Source: Galeopsis tetrahit (lineage: Eukaryota; Streptophyta; Magnoliopsida; Lamiales; Lamiaceae). Taken from it: a stretch of DNA of 64,000 nt. The DNA is taken from contig OY776122.1 in NCBI GenBank assembly GCA_963675135.1, positions 20,028,881 to 20,092,880 of the forward strand, read 5' to 3'. Under the pieces are notes generated by a model. That model saw only the letters and a list, made by a program, of their open reading frames with translations. It was not told the DNA's origin and ran no database searches. Of the stretch, positions 46,401 to 58,917 are shown one piece after another; position 1 is the stretch's first letter; the number at the start of each line of letters is the position of its first letter. A program made the translations under genes and the position numbers.

Positions 46401-46939
46401 TGCATCCCTCACTGAATTGGCCTTAGAATCAATTGTGTCGAGACGGTTTTTGAATTTGAGGTCTCGGGTGCAGAGTTTTTGACGTCGTCGCCCATAGCCA
46501 AATTGCGCGCATGCTTGTGTGCCATTTTTACAAAGTTTTCAGATTGCCTCTCGGGTTTGCATTCCCCACTGAATTGGCCATAGAATCAATTGTGTCGAGA
46601 AAGTTTTTGAATTTGAGGCCTCGGGTGCGAAGTTTTTGACGTCGTCGCCCATAGCCAAAGTTGCGCGCATGGATGTTTCCCGTTTTTACAATGTTTTCAG
46701 ATTGCCTCCTAGGTTTGCATCCCTCACTGAATTGGCCTTAGAATCAATTGTGTCAAGACGGTTTTTGAATTTGAGGCCTCGGGTGCAGAGTTTTTGACGT
46801 CGTCGCCCATAGCCAAATTGCGCGCACGCTTATGCTCCGTTTTTACAAAGTTTTCAGATTGCCTCCCGGGTTTGAATTTCCCACTAAATTGGCCATAGAA
46901 TCAATTTTGTCGGGAAAGTTTTTGAATTTGAGGTCTCAG
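43475..46939. repeat. Copy 2 of the 3,465-bp tandem duplication
   Basis: Right-hand copy with private changes GAGACAG near 44238 and GTCAAGACGG near 46755. Its order matches the 24-monomer unit at 18-25.7 kb less an internal 630-bp segment, so both derive from one ancestral higher-order repeat. Confidence 0.87.
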
Positions 46940-47496
46940 GTGCGAAGTTTTTGACGTCGTCGCCCATAGCCAAACTTGCGCGCATGGATGTTTGTCGTTT
47001 TTAAAAAGTTTTCAGATTGCCTCCTAGGTTTGCATCCCTCACTGAATTGGCCTTAGAATCAATTGTGTCAAGACGGTTTTTGAATTTGAGGCCTCGGGTG
47101 CAGAGTTTTTGACGTCGTCGCCCATAGCCAAATTGCGCGCATGCTTGTGCGCCGTTTTTACAAAGTTTTCAGATTGCCTCCCGGGTTTGCATTTCCCACT
47201 GAATTGGCCATAGAATCAATTGTGTCGAGAAAGTTTTTGAATTTGAGGCCTCGGGTGCGAAGTTTTTGACGTCGTCGCCCATAGCCAAAGTTGCGCGCAT
47301 GGATGTTTGCCGTTTTTACAAAGTTTTCAGATTGCCTCCTAGGTTTGCATCCCTCACTGAATTGGCCTTAGAATCAATTGTGTCGAGACGGTTTTTGAAT
47401 TTGAGGCCTCGGGTGCAGAGTTTTTGACGTCGTCGCCCATAGCCAAATTGCGCGCACGCTTATGCGCCGTTTTTACAAAGTTTTCAGATTGCCTCC
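44239..47496. repeat. Long-range duplication segment, offset 10,080 bp (left copy)
   Basis: Matches 54319-57576, 32 dimers away, with about eight differences seen, including TTTGTATTTG near 54485, GGCCATATAATC near 56347, GACATCGTCGCCCA near 56880, GGTTCGAATTTC near 56952, TTTTTAACG near 57190 and TTTCCAACTG near 57275. It ends at CCCGGG versus CCTGGG. Confidence 0.82.
44742..45371. repeat. 630-bp marker cassette, copy 5
   Basis: Matches copies 2 and 3 without the two private changes of the copy at 41277. It belongs to the right copy of the 3,465-bp tandem. Confidence 0.9.
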
Positions 47497-47734
47497 CGGG
47501 TTTGAATTTCCCACTAAATTGGCCATATAATCAATTTTGTCGGGAAAGTTTTTGAATTTGAGGCCTCGGGTGCGAAGTTTTTGACGTCGTCGCCCATAGC
47601 CAAAGTTGCGCGCATGGATGTTTGCCGTTTTTACAAAGTTTTCAGATTGCCTCCTAGGTTTGCATCCCTCACTGAATTGGCCTTAGAATCAATTGTGTCG
47701 AGACGGTTTTTGAATTTGAGGCCTCGGGTGCAGA

Positions 47735-47891
47735 GTTTTTGACGTCGTCGCCCATAGCCAAATTGCGCGCACGCTTATGCGCCGTTTTTACAAAGTTTTC
47801 AGATTGCCTCCTGGGTTTGCATTTCCCACTGAATTGGCCATAGAATCAATTGTGTCGAGAAAGTTTTTGAATTTGAGGCCTCGGGTGCGAA
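47735..47891 (+). repeat. Chimeric B monomer (ACGCTTATG head, CCTGGG tail)
   Basis: The first third carries GCGCACGCTTATGCGCC of one B subtype, and the rest carries CCTGGGTTTGCATTT, CACTGAATTGG and GTGTCGAGAAAG of another. The switch falls between about positions 50 and 78 of the unit, where all subtypes are identical. The same chimera occurs at 49625, 51515, 52460, 57500 and 59863. I saw none left of 47 kb. Confidence 0.87.
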
Positions 47892-48521
47892 GTTTTTGAC
47901 GTCGTCGCCCATAGCCAAAGTTGCGCGCATGGATGTTTCCCGTTTTTACAATGTTTTCAGATTGCCTCCTAGGTTTGCATCCCTCACTGAATTGGCCTTA
48001 GAATCAATTGTGTCGAGACGGTTTTTGAATTTGAGGCCTCGGGTGCAGAGTTTTTGACGTCGTCGCCCATAGCCAAATTGCGCGCACGCTTATGCTCCGT
48101 TTTTACAAAGTTTTCAGATTGCCTCCCGGGTTTGAATTTCCCACTAAATTGGCCATAGAATCAATTTTGTCGGGAAAGTTTTTGAATTTGAGGTCTCAGG
48201 TGCGAAGTTTTTGACGTCGTCGCCCATAGCCAAACTTGCGCGCATGGATGTTTGCCGTTTTTAAAAAGTTTTCAGTTTGCCTCCTAGGTTTGCATCCCTC
48301 ACTGAATTGGCCTTAGAATCAATTGTGTCAAGACGGTTTTTGAATTTGAGGCCTCGGGTGCAGAGTTTTTGACGTCGTCGCCCATAGCCAAATTGCGCGC
48401 ATGCTTGTGCGCCGTTTTTACAAAGTTTTCAGATTGCCTCCCGGGTTTGCATTTCCCACTGAATTGGCCATAGAATCAATTGTGTCGAGAAAGTTTTTGA
48501 ATTTGAGGCCTCGGGTGCGAA

Positions 48522-51187
48522 GTTTTTGACGTCGTCGCCCATAGCCAAAGTTGCGCGCATGGATGTTTGCCGTTTTTACAAAGTTTTCAGATTGCCTCCT
48601 AGGTTTGCATCCCTCACTGAATTGGCCTTAGAATCAATTGTGTCGAGACGGTTTTTGAATTTGAGGCCTCGGGTGCAGAGTTTTTGACGTCGTCGCCCAT
48701 AGCCAAATTGCGCGCACGCTTATGCGCCGTTTTTACAAAGTTTTCAGATTGCCTCCCGGGTTTGAATTTCCCACTAAATTGGCCATATAATCAATTTTGT
48801 CGGGAAAGTTTTTGAATTTGAGGCCTCAGGTGCGAAGTTTTTGACGTCGTCGCCCATAGCCAAACTTGCGCGCATGGATGTTTGCCGTTTTTAAAAAGTT
48901 TTCAGATTGCCTCCTAGGTTTGCATCCCTCACTGAATTGGCCTTAGAATCAATTGTGTCAAGACGGTTTTTGAATTTGAGGCCTCGGGTGCAGAGTTTTT
49001 GACGTCGTCGCCCATAGCCAAATTGCGCGCATGCTTGTGCGCCGTTTTTACAAAGTTTTCAGATTGCCTCCTGGGTTTGCATTACCCACTGAATTGGCCA
49101 TAGAATCAATTGTGTCGAGAAAGTTTTTGAATTTGAGGCCTCGGGTGCGAAGTTTTTGACGTCGTCGCCTATAGCCAAACTTGCGCGCATGGATGTTTGC
49201 CGTTTTTACAAAGTTTTCAGATTGCCTCCTAGGTTTGCATCCCTCACTGAATTGGCCTTAGAATCAATTGTGTCGAGACGGTTTTTGAATTTGAGGTCTC
49301 GGGTGCAGAGTTTTTGACGTCGTCGCCCATAGCCAAATTGCGCGCATGCTTGTGTGCCGTTTTTACAAAGTTTTCAGATTGCCTCTCGGGTTTGCATTCC
49401 CCACTGAATTGGCCATAGAATTAATTGTGTCGAGAAAGTTTTTGAATTTGAGGCCTCGGATGCGAAGTTTTTGACGTCGTCGCCCATAGCCAAAGTTGCG
49501 CGCATGGATGTTTGCCGTTTTTACAAAGTTTTCAGATTGCCTCCTAGGTTTGCATCCCTCACTGAATTGGCCTTAGAATCAATTGTGTCGAGACGGTTTT
49601 TGAATTTGAGGCCTCGGGTGCAGAGTTTTTGACGTCGTCGCCCATAGCCAAATTGCGCGCACGCTTATGCGCCGTTTTTACAAAGTTTTCAGATTGCCTC
49701 CTGGGTTTGCATTTCCCACTGAATTGGCCATAGAATCAATTGTGTCGAGAAAGTTTTTGAATTTGAGGCCTCGGGTGCGAAGTTTTTGACGTCGTCGCCC
49801 ATAGCCAAACTTGCGCGCATGGATGTTTGCCGTTTTTACAAAGTTTTCAGATTGCCTCCTAGGTTTGCATCCCTCACTGAATTGGCCTTAGAATCAATTG
49901 TGTCGAGACGGTTTTTGAATTTGAGGCCTCGGGTGCAGAGTTTTTGACGTCGTCGCCCATAGCCAAATTGCGCGCATGCTTGTGCGCCGTTTTTACAAAG
50001 TTTTCAGATTGCCTCCTGGGTTTGCATTTCCCACTGAATTGGCCATAGAATCAATTGTGTCGAGAAAGTTTTTGAATTTGAGGCCTCGGGTGCGAAGTTT
50101 TTGACGTTGTCGCCTATAGCCAAACTTGCGCGCATGGATGTTTGCCATTTTTACAAAGTTTTCAGATTGCCTCCTAGGTTTGCATCCCTCACTGAATTGG
50201 CCTTAGAATCAATTGTGTCGAGACGGTTTTTGAATTTGAGGTCTCGGGTGCAGAGTTTTTGACGTCGTCGCCCATAGCCAATTTGCGCGCATGCTTGTGT
50301 GCCGTTTTTACAAAGTTTTCAGATTGCCTCTCGGGTTTGCATTCCCCACTGAATTGGCCATAGAATCAATTGTGTCGAGAAAGTTTTTGAATTTGAGTCC
50401 TCGGGTGCGAAGTTTTTGACGTCGTCGCCCATAGCCAAAGTTGCGCGCATGGATGTTTGCCGTTTTTACAAAGTTTTCAGATTGCCTCCTAGGTTTGCAT
50501 CCCTCACTGAATTGGCCTTAGAATCAATTGTGTCGAGACGGTTTTTGAATTTGAGGCCTCGGGTGCAGAGTTTTTGACGTCGTCGCCCATAGCCAAATTG
50601 CGCGCACGCTTATGCGCCGTTTTTACAAAGTTTTCAGATTGCCTCCCGGGTTTGAATTTCCCACTAAATTGGCCATAGAATCAATTTTGTCGGGAAAGTT
50701 TTTGAATTTGAGGCCTCAGGTGCGAAGTTTTTGACGTCGTCGCCCATAGCCAAACTTGCGCGCATGGATGTTTGCCGTTTTTAAAAAGTTTTCAGATTAC
50801 CTCCTAGGTTTGCATCCCTCACTGAATTGGCCTTAGAATCAATTGTGTCAAGACGGTTTTTGAATTTGAGGCCTCGGGTGCAGAGTTTTTGACGTCGTCG
50901 CCCATAGCCAAATTGCGCGCATGCTTGTGCGCCGTTTTTACAAAGTTTTCAGATTGCCTCCCGGGTTTGCATTTCCCACTGAATTGGCCATAGAATCAGT
51001 TGTGTCGAGAAAGTTTTTGAATTTGAGGCCTCGGGTGCGAAGTTTTTGACGTCGTCGCCCATAGCCAAACTTGCGCGCATGGATGTTTGCCGTTTTTACA
51101 AAGTTTTCAGATTGCCTCCTAGGTTTGCATCCCTCACTGAATTGGCCTTAGAATCAATTGTGTCGAGACGGTTTTTGAATTTGAGGC
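48522..51187. repeat. Long-range duplication segment, offset 10,238 bp (left copy)
   Basis: Matches 58760-61425 (32.5 dimers away). Shared rare states: CCATATAATC, TGCCATTTT with CCAATTTGCG, GAGTCCTCGGG near 50395, GATTACCTCC near 50797 and GAATCAGTTG near 50996. Differences include GAATTAATTG near 49421, GGATGCGAAG near 49460, GACGTTGTC near 50107 and GCATTACCC near 49081. An intermediate piece, about 47577-48786, matches at 9,765 bp instead. Confidence 0.8.
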
Positions 51188-52935
51188 CTCGGGTGCAGAG
51201 TTTTTGATGTCGTCGCCCATAGCCAAATTGCGCGCACGCTTATGCGCCGTTTTTACAAAGTTTTCAGATTGCCTCCCGGGTTTGAATTTCCCACTAAATT
51301 GGCCATAGAATCAATTTTGTCGGGAAAGTTTTTGAATTTGAGGCCTCGGGTGCGAAGTTTTTGACGTCGTCGCCCATTGCCAAAGTTGCGCGCATGGATG
51401 TTTGCCGTTTTTACAAAGTTTTCAGATTGCCTCCTAGGTTTGCATCCCTCACTGAATTGGCCTTAGAATCAATTGTGTCGAGACGGTTTTTGAATTTGAG
51501 GCCTCGGGTGCAGAGTTTTTGACGTCGTTGCCCATAGCCAAATTGCGCGCACGCTTATGCGCCGTTTTTACAAAGTTTTCAGATTGCCTCCTGGGTTTGC
51601 ATTTCCCACTGAATTGGCCATAGAATCAATTGTGTCGAGAAAGTTTTTGAATTTGAGGCCTCGGGTGCGAAGTTTTTGACGTCGTCGCCCATAGCCAAAG
51701 TTGCGCGCATGGATGTTTCCCGTTTTTACAATGTTTTCAGATTGCCTCCTAGGTTTGCATCCCTCACTGAATTGGCCTTAGAATCAATTGTGTCGAGACG
51801 GTTTTTGAATTTGAGGCCTCGGGTGCAGAGTTTTTGACGTCGTCGCCCATAGCCAAATTGCGCGCACGCTTATGCTCCGTTTTTACAAAGTTTTCAGATT
51901 GCCTCCCGGGTTTGAATTTCCCACTAAATTGGCCATAGAATCAATTTTGTCGGGAAAGTTTTTGAATTTGAGGTCTCAGGTGCGAAGTTTTTGACGTCGT
52001 CGCCCATAGCCAAACTTGCGCGCATGGATGTTTGCCGTTTTTAAAAAGTTTTCAGATTGCCTCCTAGGTTTGCATCCCTCACTGAATTGGCCTTAGAATC
52101 AATTGTGTCAAGACGGTTTTTGAATTTGAGGCCTCGGGTGCAGAGTTTTTGACGTCGTCGCCCATAGCCAAATTGCGCGCATGCTTGTGCGCCGTTTTTA
52201 CAAAGTTTTCAGATTGCCTCCCGGGTTTGCATTTCCCACTGAATTGGCCATAGAATCAATTGTGTCGAGAAAGTTTTTGAATTTGAGGCCTCGGGTGCGA
52301 AGTTTTTGACGTCGTCGCCCATAGCCAAAGTTGCGCGCATGGATGTTTGCCGTTTTTACAAAGTTTTCAGATTGCCTCCTAGGTTTGCATCCCTCACTGA
52401 ATTGGCCTTAGAATCAATTGTGTCGAGACGGTTTTTGAATTTGAGGCCTCGGGTGCAGAGTTTTTGACGTCGTCGCCCATAGCCAAATTGCGCGCACGCT
52501 TATGCGCCGTTTTTACAAAGTTTTCAGATTGCCTCCTGGGTTTGCATTTCCCACTGAATTGGCCATAGAATCAATTGTGTCGAGAAAGTTTTTGAATTTG
52601 AGGCCTCGGGTGCGAAGTTTTTGACGTCGTCGCCCATAGCCAAAGTTGCGCGCATGGATGTTTGCCGTTTTTACAAAGTTTTCAGATTGCCTCCTAGGTT
52701 TGCATCCCTCACTGAATTGGCCTTAGAATCAATTGTGTCGAGACGGTTTTTGAATTTGAGGCCTCGGGTGCAGAGTTTTTGACGTCGTCGCCCATAGCCA
52801 AATTGCGCGCATGCTTGTGCGCCGTTTTTACAAAGTTTTCAGATTGCCTCCTGGGTTTGCATTTCCCACTGAATTGGCCATAGAATCAATTGTGTCGAGA
52901 AAGTTTTTGAATTTGAGGCCTCGGGTGCGAAGTTT

Positions 52936-53834
52936 TTGACGTCGTCGCCTATAGCCAAACTTGCGCGCATGGATGTTTGCCATTTTTACAAAGTTTTCAG
53001 ATTGCCTCCTAGGTTTGCATCCCTCACTGAATTGGCCTTAGAATCAATTGTGTCGAGACGGTTTTTGAATTTGAGGTCTCGGGTGCAGAGTTTTTGACGT
53101 CGTCGCCCATAGCCAATTTGCGCGCATGCTTGTGTGACGTTTTTACAAAGTTTTCAGATTGCCTCTCGGGTTTGCATTCCCCACTGAATTGGCCATAGAA
53201 TCAATTGTGTCGAGAAAGTTTTTGAATTTGAGTCCTCGGGTGCGAAGTTTTTGACGTCGTCGCCCATAGCCAAAGTTGCGCGCATGGATGTTTGCCGTTT
53301 TTACAAAGTTTTCAGATTGCCTCCTAGGTTTGCATCCCTCACTGAATTGGCCTTAGAATCAATTGTGTCGAGACGGTTTTTGAATTTGAGGCCTCGGGTG
53401 CAGAGTTTTTGACGTCGTCGCCCATAGCCAAATTGCGCGCACGCTTATGCGCCGTTTTTACAAAGTTTTCAGATTGCCTCCCGGGTTTGAATTTCCCACT
53501 AAATTGGCCATAGAATCAATTTTGTCGGGAAAGTTTTTGAATTTGAGGCCTCAGGTGCGAAGTTTTTGACGTCGTCGCCCATAGCCAAACTTGCGCGCAT
53601 GGATGTTTGCCGTTTTTAAAAAGTTTTCAGATTACCTCCTAGGTTTGCATCCCTCACTGAATTGGCCTTAGAATCAATTGTGTCAAGACGGTTTTTGAAT
53701 TTGAGGCCTCGGGTGCAGAGTTTTTGACGTCGTCGCCCATAGCCAAATTGCGCGCATGCTTGTGCGCCGTTTTTACAAAGTTTTCAGATTGCCTCCCGGG
53801 TTTGCATTTCCCACTGAATTGGCCATAGAATCAG
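52936..53834. repeat. Third copy of the GAGTCCTC/GATTACC/GAATCAGTT block
   Basis: Matches 50101-50999 at 2,835 bp, with GACGTT/GACGTC and TGTGTGCC/TGTGTGAC (near 53138) as the differences seen. Confidence 0.8.
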
Positions 53835-54318
53835 TTGTGTCGAGAAAGTTTTTGAATTTGAGGCCTCGGGTGCGAAGTTTTTGACGTCGTCGCCCATAGC
53901 CAAACTTGCGCGCATGGATGTTTGCCGTTTTTACAAAGTTTTCAGATTGCCTCCTAGGTTTGCATCCCTCACTGAATTGGCCTTAGAATCAATTGTGTCG
54001 AGATGGTTTTTGAATTTGAGGTCTCGGGTGCAGAGTTTTTGACGTCGTCGCCCATAGCCAAATTGCGCGCATGCTTGTGTGCCGTTTTTACAAAGTTTTC
54101 AGATTGCCTCTCGGGTTTGCATTCCCCACTGAATTGGCCATAGAATCAATTGTGTCGAGAAAGTTTTTGAATTTGAGGCCTCGGGTGCGAAGTTTTTGAC
54201 GTCGTCGCCCATAGCCAAAGTTGCGCGCATGGATGTTTGCCGTTTTTACAAAGTTTTCAGATTGCCTCCTAGGTTTGCATCCCTCACTGAATTGGCCTTA
54301 GAATCAATTGTGTCGAGA

Positions 54319-57300
54319 CGGTTTTTGAATTTGAGGTCTCGGGTGCAGAGTTTTTGACGTCGTCGCCCATAGCCAAATTGCGCGCATGCTTGTGTGCCGT
54401 TTTTACAAAGTTTTCAGATTGCCTCTCGGGTTTGCATTCCCCACTGAATTGGCCATAGAATCAATTGTGTCGAGAAAGTTTTTGTATTTGAGGCCTCGGG
54501 TGCGAAGTTTTTGACGTCGTCGCCCATAGCCAAAGTTGCGCGCATGGATGTTTGCCGTTTTTACAAAGTTTTCAGATTGCCTCCTAGGTTTGCATCCCTC
54601 ACTGAATTGGCCTTAGAATCAATTGTGTCGAGACGGTTTTTGAATTTGAGGCCTCGGGTGCAGAGTTTTTGACGTCGTCGCCCATAGCCAAATTGCGCGC
54701 ATGCTTGTGCGCCGTTTTTACAAAGTTTTCAGATTGCCTCCTGGGTTTGCATTTCCCACTGAATTGGCCATAGAATCAATTGTGTCGAGAAAGTTTTTGA
54801 ATTTGAGGCCTCGGGTTCGAAGTTGTTGACGTCGTCGCCTATAGCCAAACTTGCGCGCATGGATGTTTGCCGTTTTTACAAAGTTTTCAGATTGCCTCCT
54901 AGATTTGCATCCCTCACTGAATTGGCCTTAGAATCAATTGTGTCGAGACGGTTTTTGAATTTGAGGTCTCGGGTGCAGAGTTTTTGACGTCGTCGCCCAT
55001 AGCCAAATTGCGCGCATGCTTGTGTGCCGTTTTTACAAAGTTTTAAGATTGCCTCTCGGGTTTGCATTACCCACTGAATTGGCCATAGAATCAATTGTGT
55101 TGAGAAAGTTTTTGAATTTGAGGCCTCGGGTGCGAAGTTTTTGACGTCGTCGCCCATAGCCAAACTTGCGCGCATGGATGTTTGCCGTTTTTACAAAGTT
55201 TTCAGAATGCCTCCTAGGTTTGCATCCCTCACTGAATTGGCCTTAGAATCAATTGTGTCGAGACGGTTTTTGAATTTGAGGTCTCGGGTGCAGAGTTTTT
55301 GACATCGTCGCCCCTAGCCAAATTGCGCGCATGCTTGTGCGCCGTTTTTACAAAGTTTTCAGATTGCCTCCTGGGTTTGCATTTCCCACTGAATTGGCCA
55401 TATTATCAATTGTGTCGAGAAAGTTTTTGAATTTGAGGGCTCGGGTGCGAAGTTTTTGACGTCGTCGCCCATAGCCAAACTTGCGCGCATGGATGTTTGC
55501 CGTTTTTACAAAGTTTTCAGATTGCCTCCTAGGTTTGCATCCCTCACTGAATTGGCCTTAGAATCAATTGTGTCGAGACGGTTTTTGAATTTGAGGCCTC
55601 GGGTGCAGAGTTTTTGACGTCGTCGCCCATAGCCAAATTGCGCGCATGCTTGTGCGCAGTTTTTACAAAGTTTTCAGATTGCCTCCCGGGTTTGCATTTC
55701 CCACTGAATTGGCCATAGAATCAATTGTGTCGAGAAAGTTTTTGAATTTGAGGCCTCGGGTGCGAAGTTTTTGACGTCGTCGCCCATAGCCAAACTTGCG
55801 CGCATGGATGTTTGCCGTTTTTACAAAGTTTTCAGATTGCCTCCTAGGTTTGCATCCCTCACTGAATTGGCCTTAGAATCAATTGTGTCGAGACGGTTTT
55901 TGAATTTGAGGCCTCGGGTGCAGAGTTTTTGACGTCGTCGCCCATAGCCAAATTGCGCGCATGCTTGTGCGCCGTTTTTACAAAGTTTTCAGATTGCCTC
56001 CTGGGTTTGCATTTCCCACTGAATTGGCCATAGAATCAATTGTGTCGAGAAAGTTTTTGAATTTGAGGCCTCGGGTGCGAAGTTTTTGACGTCGTCGCCC
56101 ATAGCCAAAGTTGCGCGCATGGATGTTTGCCGTTTTTACAAAGTTTTCAGATTGCCTCCTAGGTTTGCATCCCTCACTGAATTGGCCTTAGAATCAATTG
56201 TGTCGAGACGGTTTTTGAATTTGAGGCCTCGGGTGCAGAGTTTTTGACGTCGTCGCCCATAGCCAAATTGCGCGCACGCTTATGCGCCGTTTTTACAAAG
56301 TTTTCAGATTGCCTCCCGGGTTTGAATTTCCCACTAAATTGGCCATATAATCAATTTTGTCGGGAAAGTTTTTGAATTTGAGGCCTCGGGTGCGAAGTTT
56401 TTGACGTCGTCGCCCATAGCCAAACTTGCGCGCATGGATGTTTGCCGTTTTTACAAAGTTTTCAGATTGCCTCCTAGGTTTGCATCCCTCACTGAATTGG
56501 CCTTAGAATCAATTGTGTCGAGACGGTTTTTGAATTTGAGGTCTCGGGTGCAGAGTTTTTGACGTCGTCGCCCATAGCCAAATTGCGCGCATGCTTGTGT
56601 GCCATTTTTACAAAGTTTTCAGATTGCCTCTCGGGTTTGCATTCCCCACTGAATTGGCCATAGAATCAATTGTGTCGAGAAAGTTTTTGAATTTGAGGCC
56701 TCGGGTGCGAAGTTTTTGACGTCGTCGCCCATAGCCAAAGTTGCGCGCATGGATGTTTCCCGTTTTTACAATGTTTTCAGATTGCCTCCTAGGTTTGCAT
56801 CCCTCACTGAATTGGCCTTAGAATCAATTGTGTCGAGACGGTTTTTGAATTTGAGGCCTCGGGTGCAGAGTTTTTGACATCGTCGCCCATAGCCAAATTG
56901 CGCGCACGCTTATGCTCCGTTTTTACAAAGTTTTCAGATTGCCTCCCGGGTTCGAATTTCCCACTAAATTGGCCATAGAATCAATTTTGTCGGGAAAGTT
57001 TTTGAATTTGAGGTCTCAGGTGCGAAGTTTTTGACGTCGTCGCCCATAGCCAAACTTGCGCGCATGGATGTTTGCCGTTTTTAAAAAGTTTTCAGATTGC
57101 CTCCTAGGTTTGCATCCCTCACTGAATTGGCCTTAGAATCAATTGTGTCAAGACGGTTTTTGAATTTGAGGCCTCGGGTGCAGAGTTTTTAACGTCGTCG
57201 CCCATAGCCAAATTGCGCGCATGCTTGTGCGCCGTTTTTACAAAGTTTTCAGATTGCCTCCCGGGTTTGCATTTCCAACTGAATTGGCCATAGAATCAAT

Positions 57301-57576
57301 TGTGTCGAGAAAGTTTTTGAATTTGAGGCCTCGGGTGCGAAGTTTTTGACGTCGTCGCCCATAGCCAAAGTTGCGCGCATGGATGTTTGCCGTTTTTACA
57401 AAGTTTTCAGATTGCCTCCTAGGTTTGCATCCCTCACTGAATTGGCCTTAGAATCAATTGTGTCGAGACGGTTTTTGAATTTGAGGCCTCGGGTGCAGAG
57501 TTTTTGACGTCGTCGCCCATAGCCAAATTGCGCGCACGCTTATGCGCCGTTTTTACAAAGTTTTCAGATTGCCTCC
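54319..57576. repeat. Long-range duplication segment, offset 10,080 bp (right copy)
   Basis: Partner of 44239-47496. Most of the private substitutions lie in this copy. Confidence 0.82.
54822..55451. repeat. 630-bp marker cassette, copy 6
   Basis: Lies exactly 10,080 bp (32 dimers) from copy 5 and matches it by eye. It anchors the long-range duplication of the 44-51 kb region. Confidence 0.9.
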
Positions 57577-58759
57577 TGGGTTTGCATTTCCCACTGAATT
57601 GGCCATAGAATCAATTGTGTCGAGAAAGTTTTTGAATTTGAGGCCTCGGGTGCGAAGTTTTTGACGTCGTCGCCCATAGCCAAAGTTGCGCGCATGGATG
57701 TTTCCCGTTTTTACAATGTTTTCAGATTGCCTCCTAGGTTTGCATCCCTCACTGAATTGGCCTTAGAATCAATTGTGTCGAGACGGTTTTTGAATTTGAG
57801 GCCTCGGGTGCAGAGTTTTTGACGTCGTCGCCCATAGCCAAATTGCGCGCACGCTTATGCTCCGTTTTTACAAAGTTTTCAGATTGCCTCCCGGGTTTGA
57901 ATTTCCCACTAAATTGGCCATAGAATCAATTTTGTCGGGAAAGTTTTTGAATTTGAGGTCTCAGGTGCGAAGTTTTTGACGTCGTCGCCCATAGCCAAAC
58001 TTGCGCGCATGGATGTTTGCCGTTTTTAAAAAGTTTTCAGATTGCCTCCTAGGTTTGCATCCCTCACTGAATTGGCCTTAGAATCAATTGTGTCAAGACG
58101 GTTTTTGAATTTGAGGCCTCGGGTGCAGAGTTTTTGACGTCGTCGCCCATAGCCAAATTGCGCGCATGCTTGTGCGCCGTTTTTACAAAGTTTTCAGATT
58201 GCCTCCCGGGTTTGCATTTCCCACTGAATTGGCCATAGAATCAATTGTGTCGAGAAAGTTTTTGAATTTGAGGCCTCGGGTGCGAAGTTTTTGACGTCGT
58301 CGCCCATAGCCAAAGTTGCGCGCATGGATGTTTGCCGTTTTTACAAAGTTTTCAGATTGCCTCCTAGGTTTGCATCCCTCACTGAATTGGCCTTAGAATC
58401 AATTGTGTCGAGACGGTTTTTGAATTTGAGGCCTCGGGTGCAGAGTTTTTGACGTCGTCGCCCATAGCCAAATTGCGCGCACGCTTATGCGCCGTTTTTA
58501 CAAAGTTTTCAGATTGCCTCCCGGGTTTGAATTTCCCACTAAATTGGCCATAGAATCAATTTTGTCGGGAAAGTTTTTGAATTTGAGGCCTCAGGTGCGA
58601 AGTTTTTGACGTCGTCGCCCATAGCCAAACTTGCGCGCATGGATGTTTGCCGTTTTTAAAAAGTTTTCAGATTGCCTCCTAGGTTTGCATCCCTCACTGA
58701 ATTGGCCTTAGAATCAATTGTGTCAAGACGGTTTTTGAATTTGAGGCCTCGGGTGCAGA

Positions 58760-58917
58760 GTTTTTGACGTCGTCGCCCATAGCCAAAGTTGCGCGCATGG
58801 ATGTTTGCCGTTTTTACAAAGTTTTCAGATTGCCTCCTAGGTTTGCATCCCTCACTGAATTGGCCTTAGAATCAATTGTGTCGAGACGGTTTTTGAATTT
58901 GAGGCCTCGGGTGCAGA
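58760..58917 (+). other. A-A register slip 9 (isolated)
   Basis: Same TAAAAAG A to CAAAGTTG A junction, 19 kb from the main cluster. It changes the offset of the long-range duplication from 10,080 to 10,238 bp. Confidence 0.94.

Noticed and set aside
25997..58917. Satellite inversions or transposon insertions at the phase breaks
   Set aside because: All nine breaks are clean losses of one B unit in the same orientation. There is no inverted segment, target-site duplication or foreign sequence.
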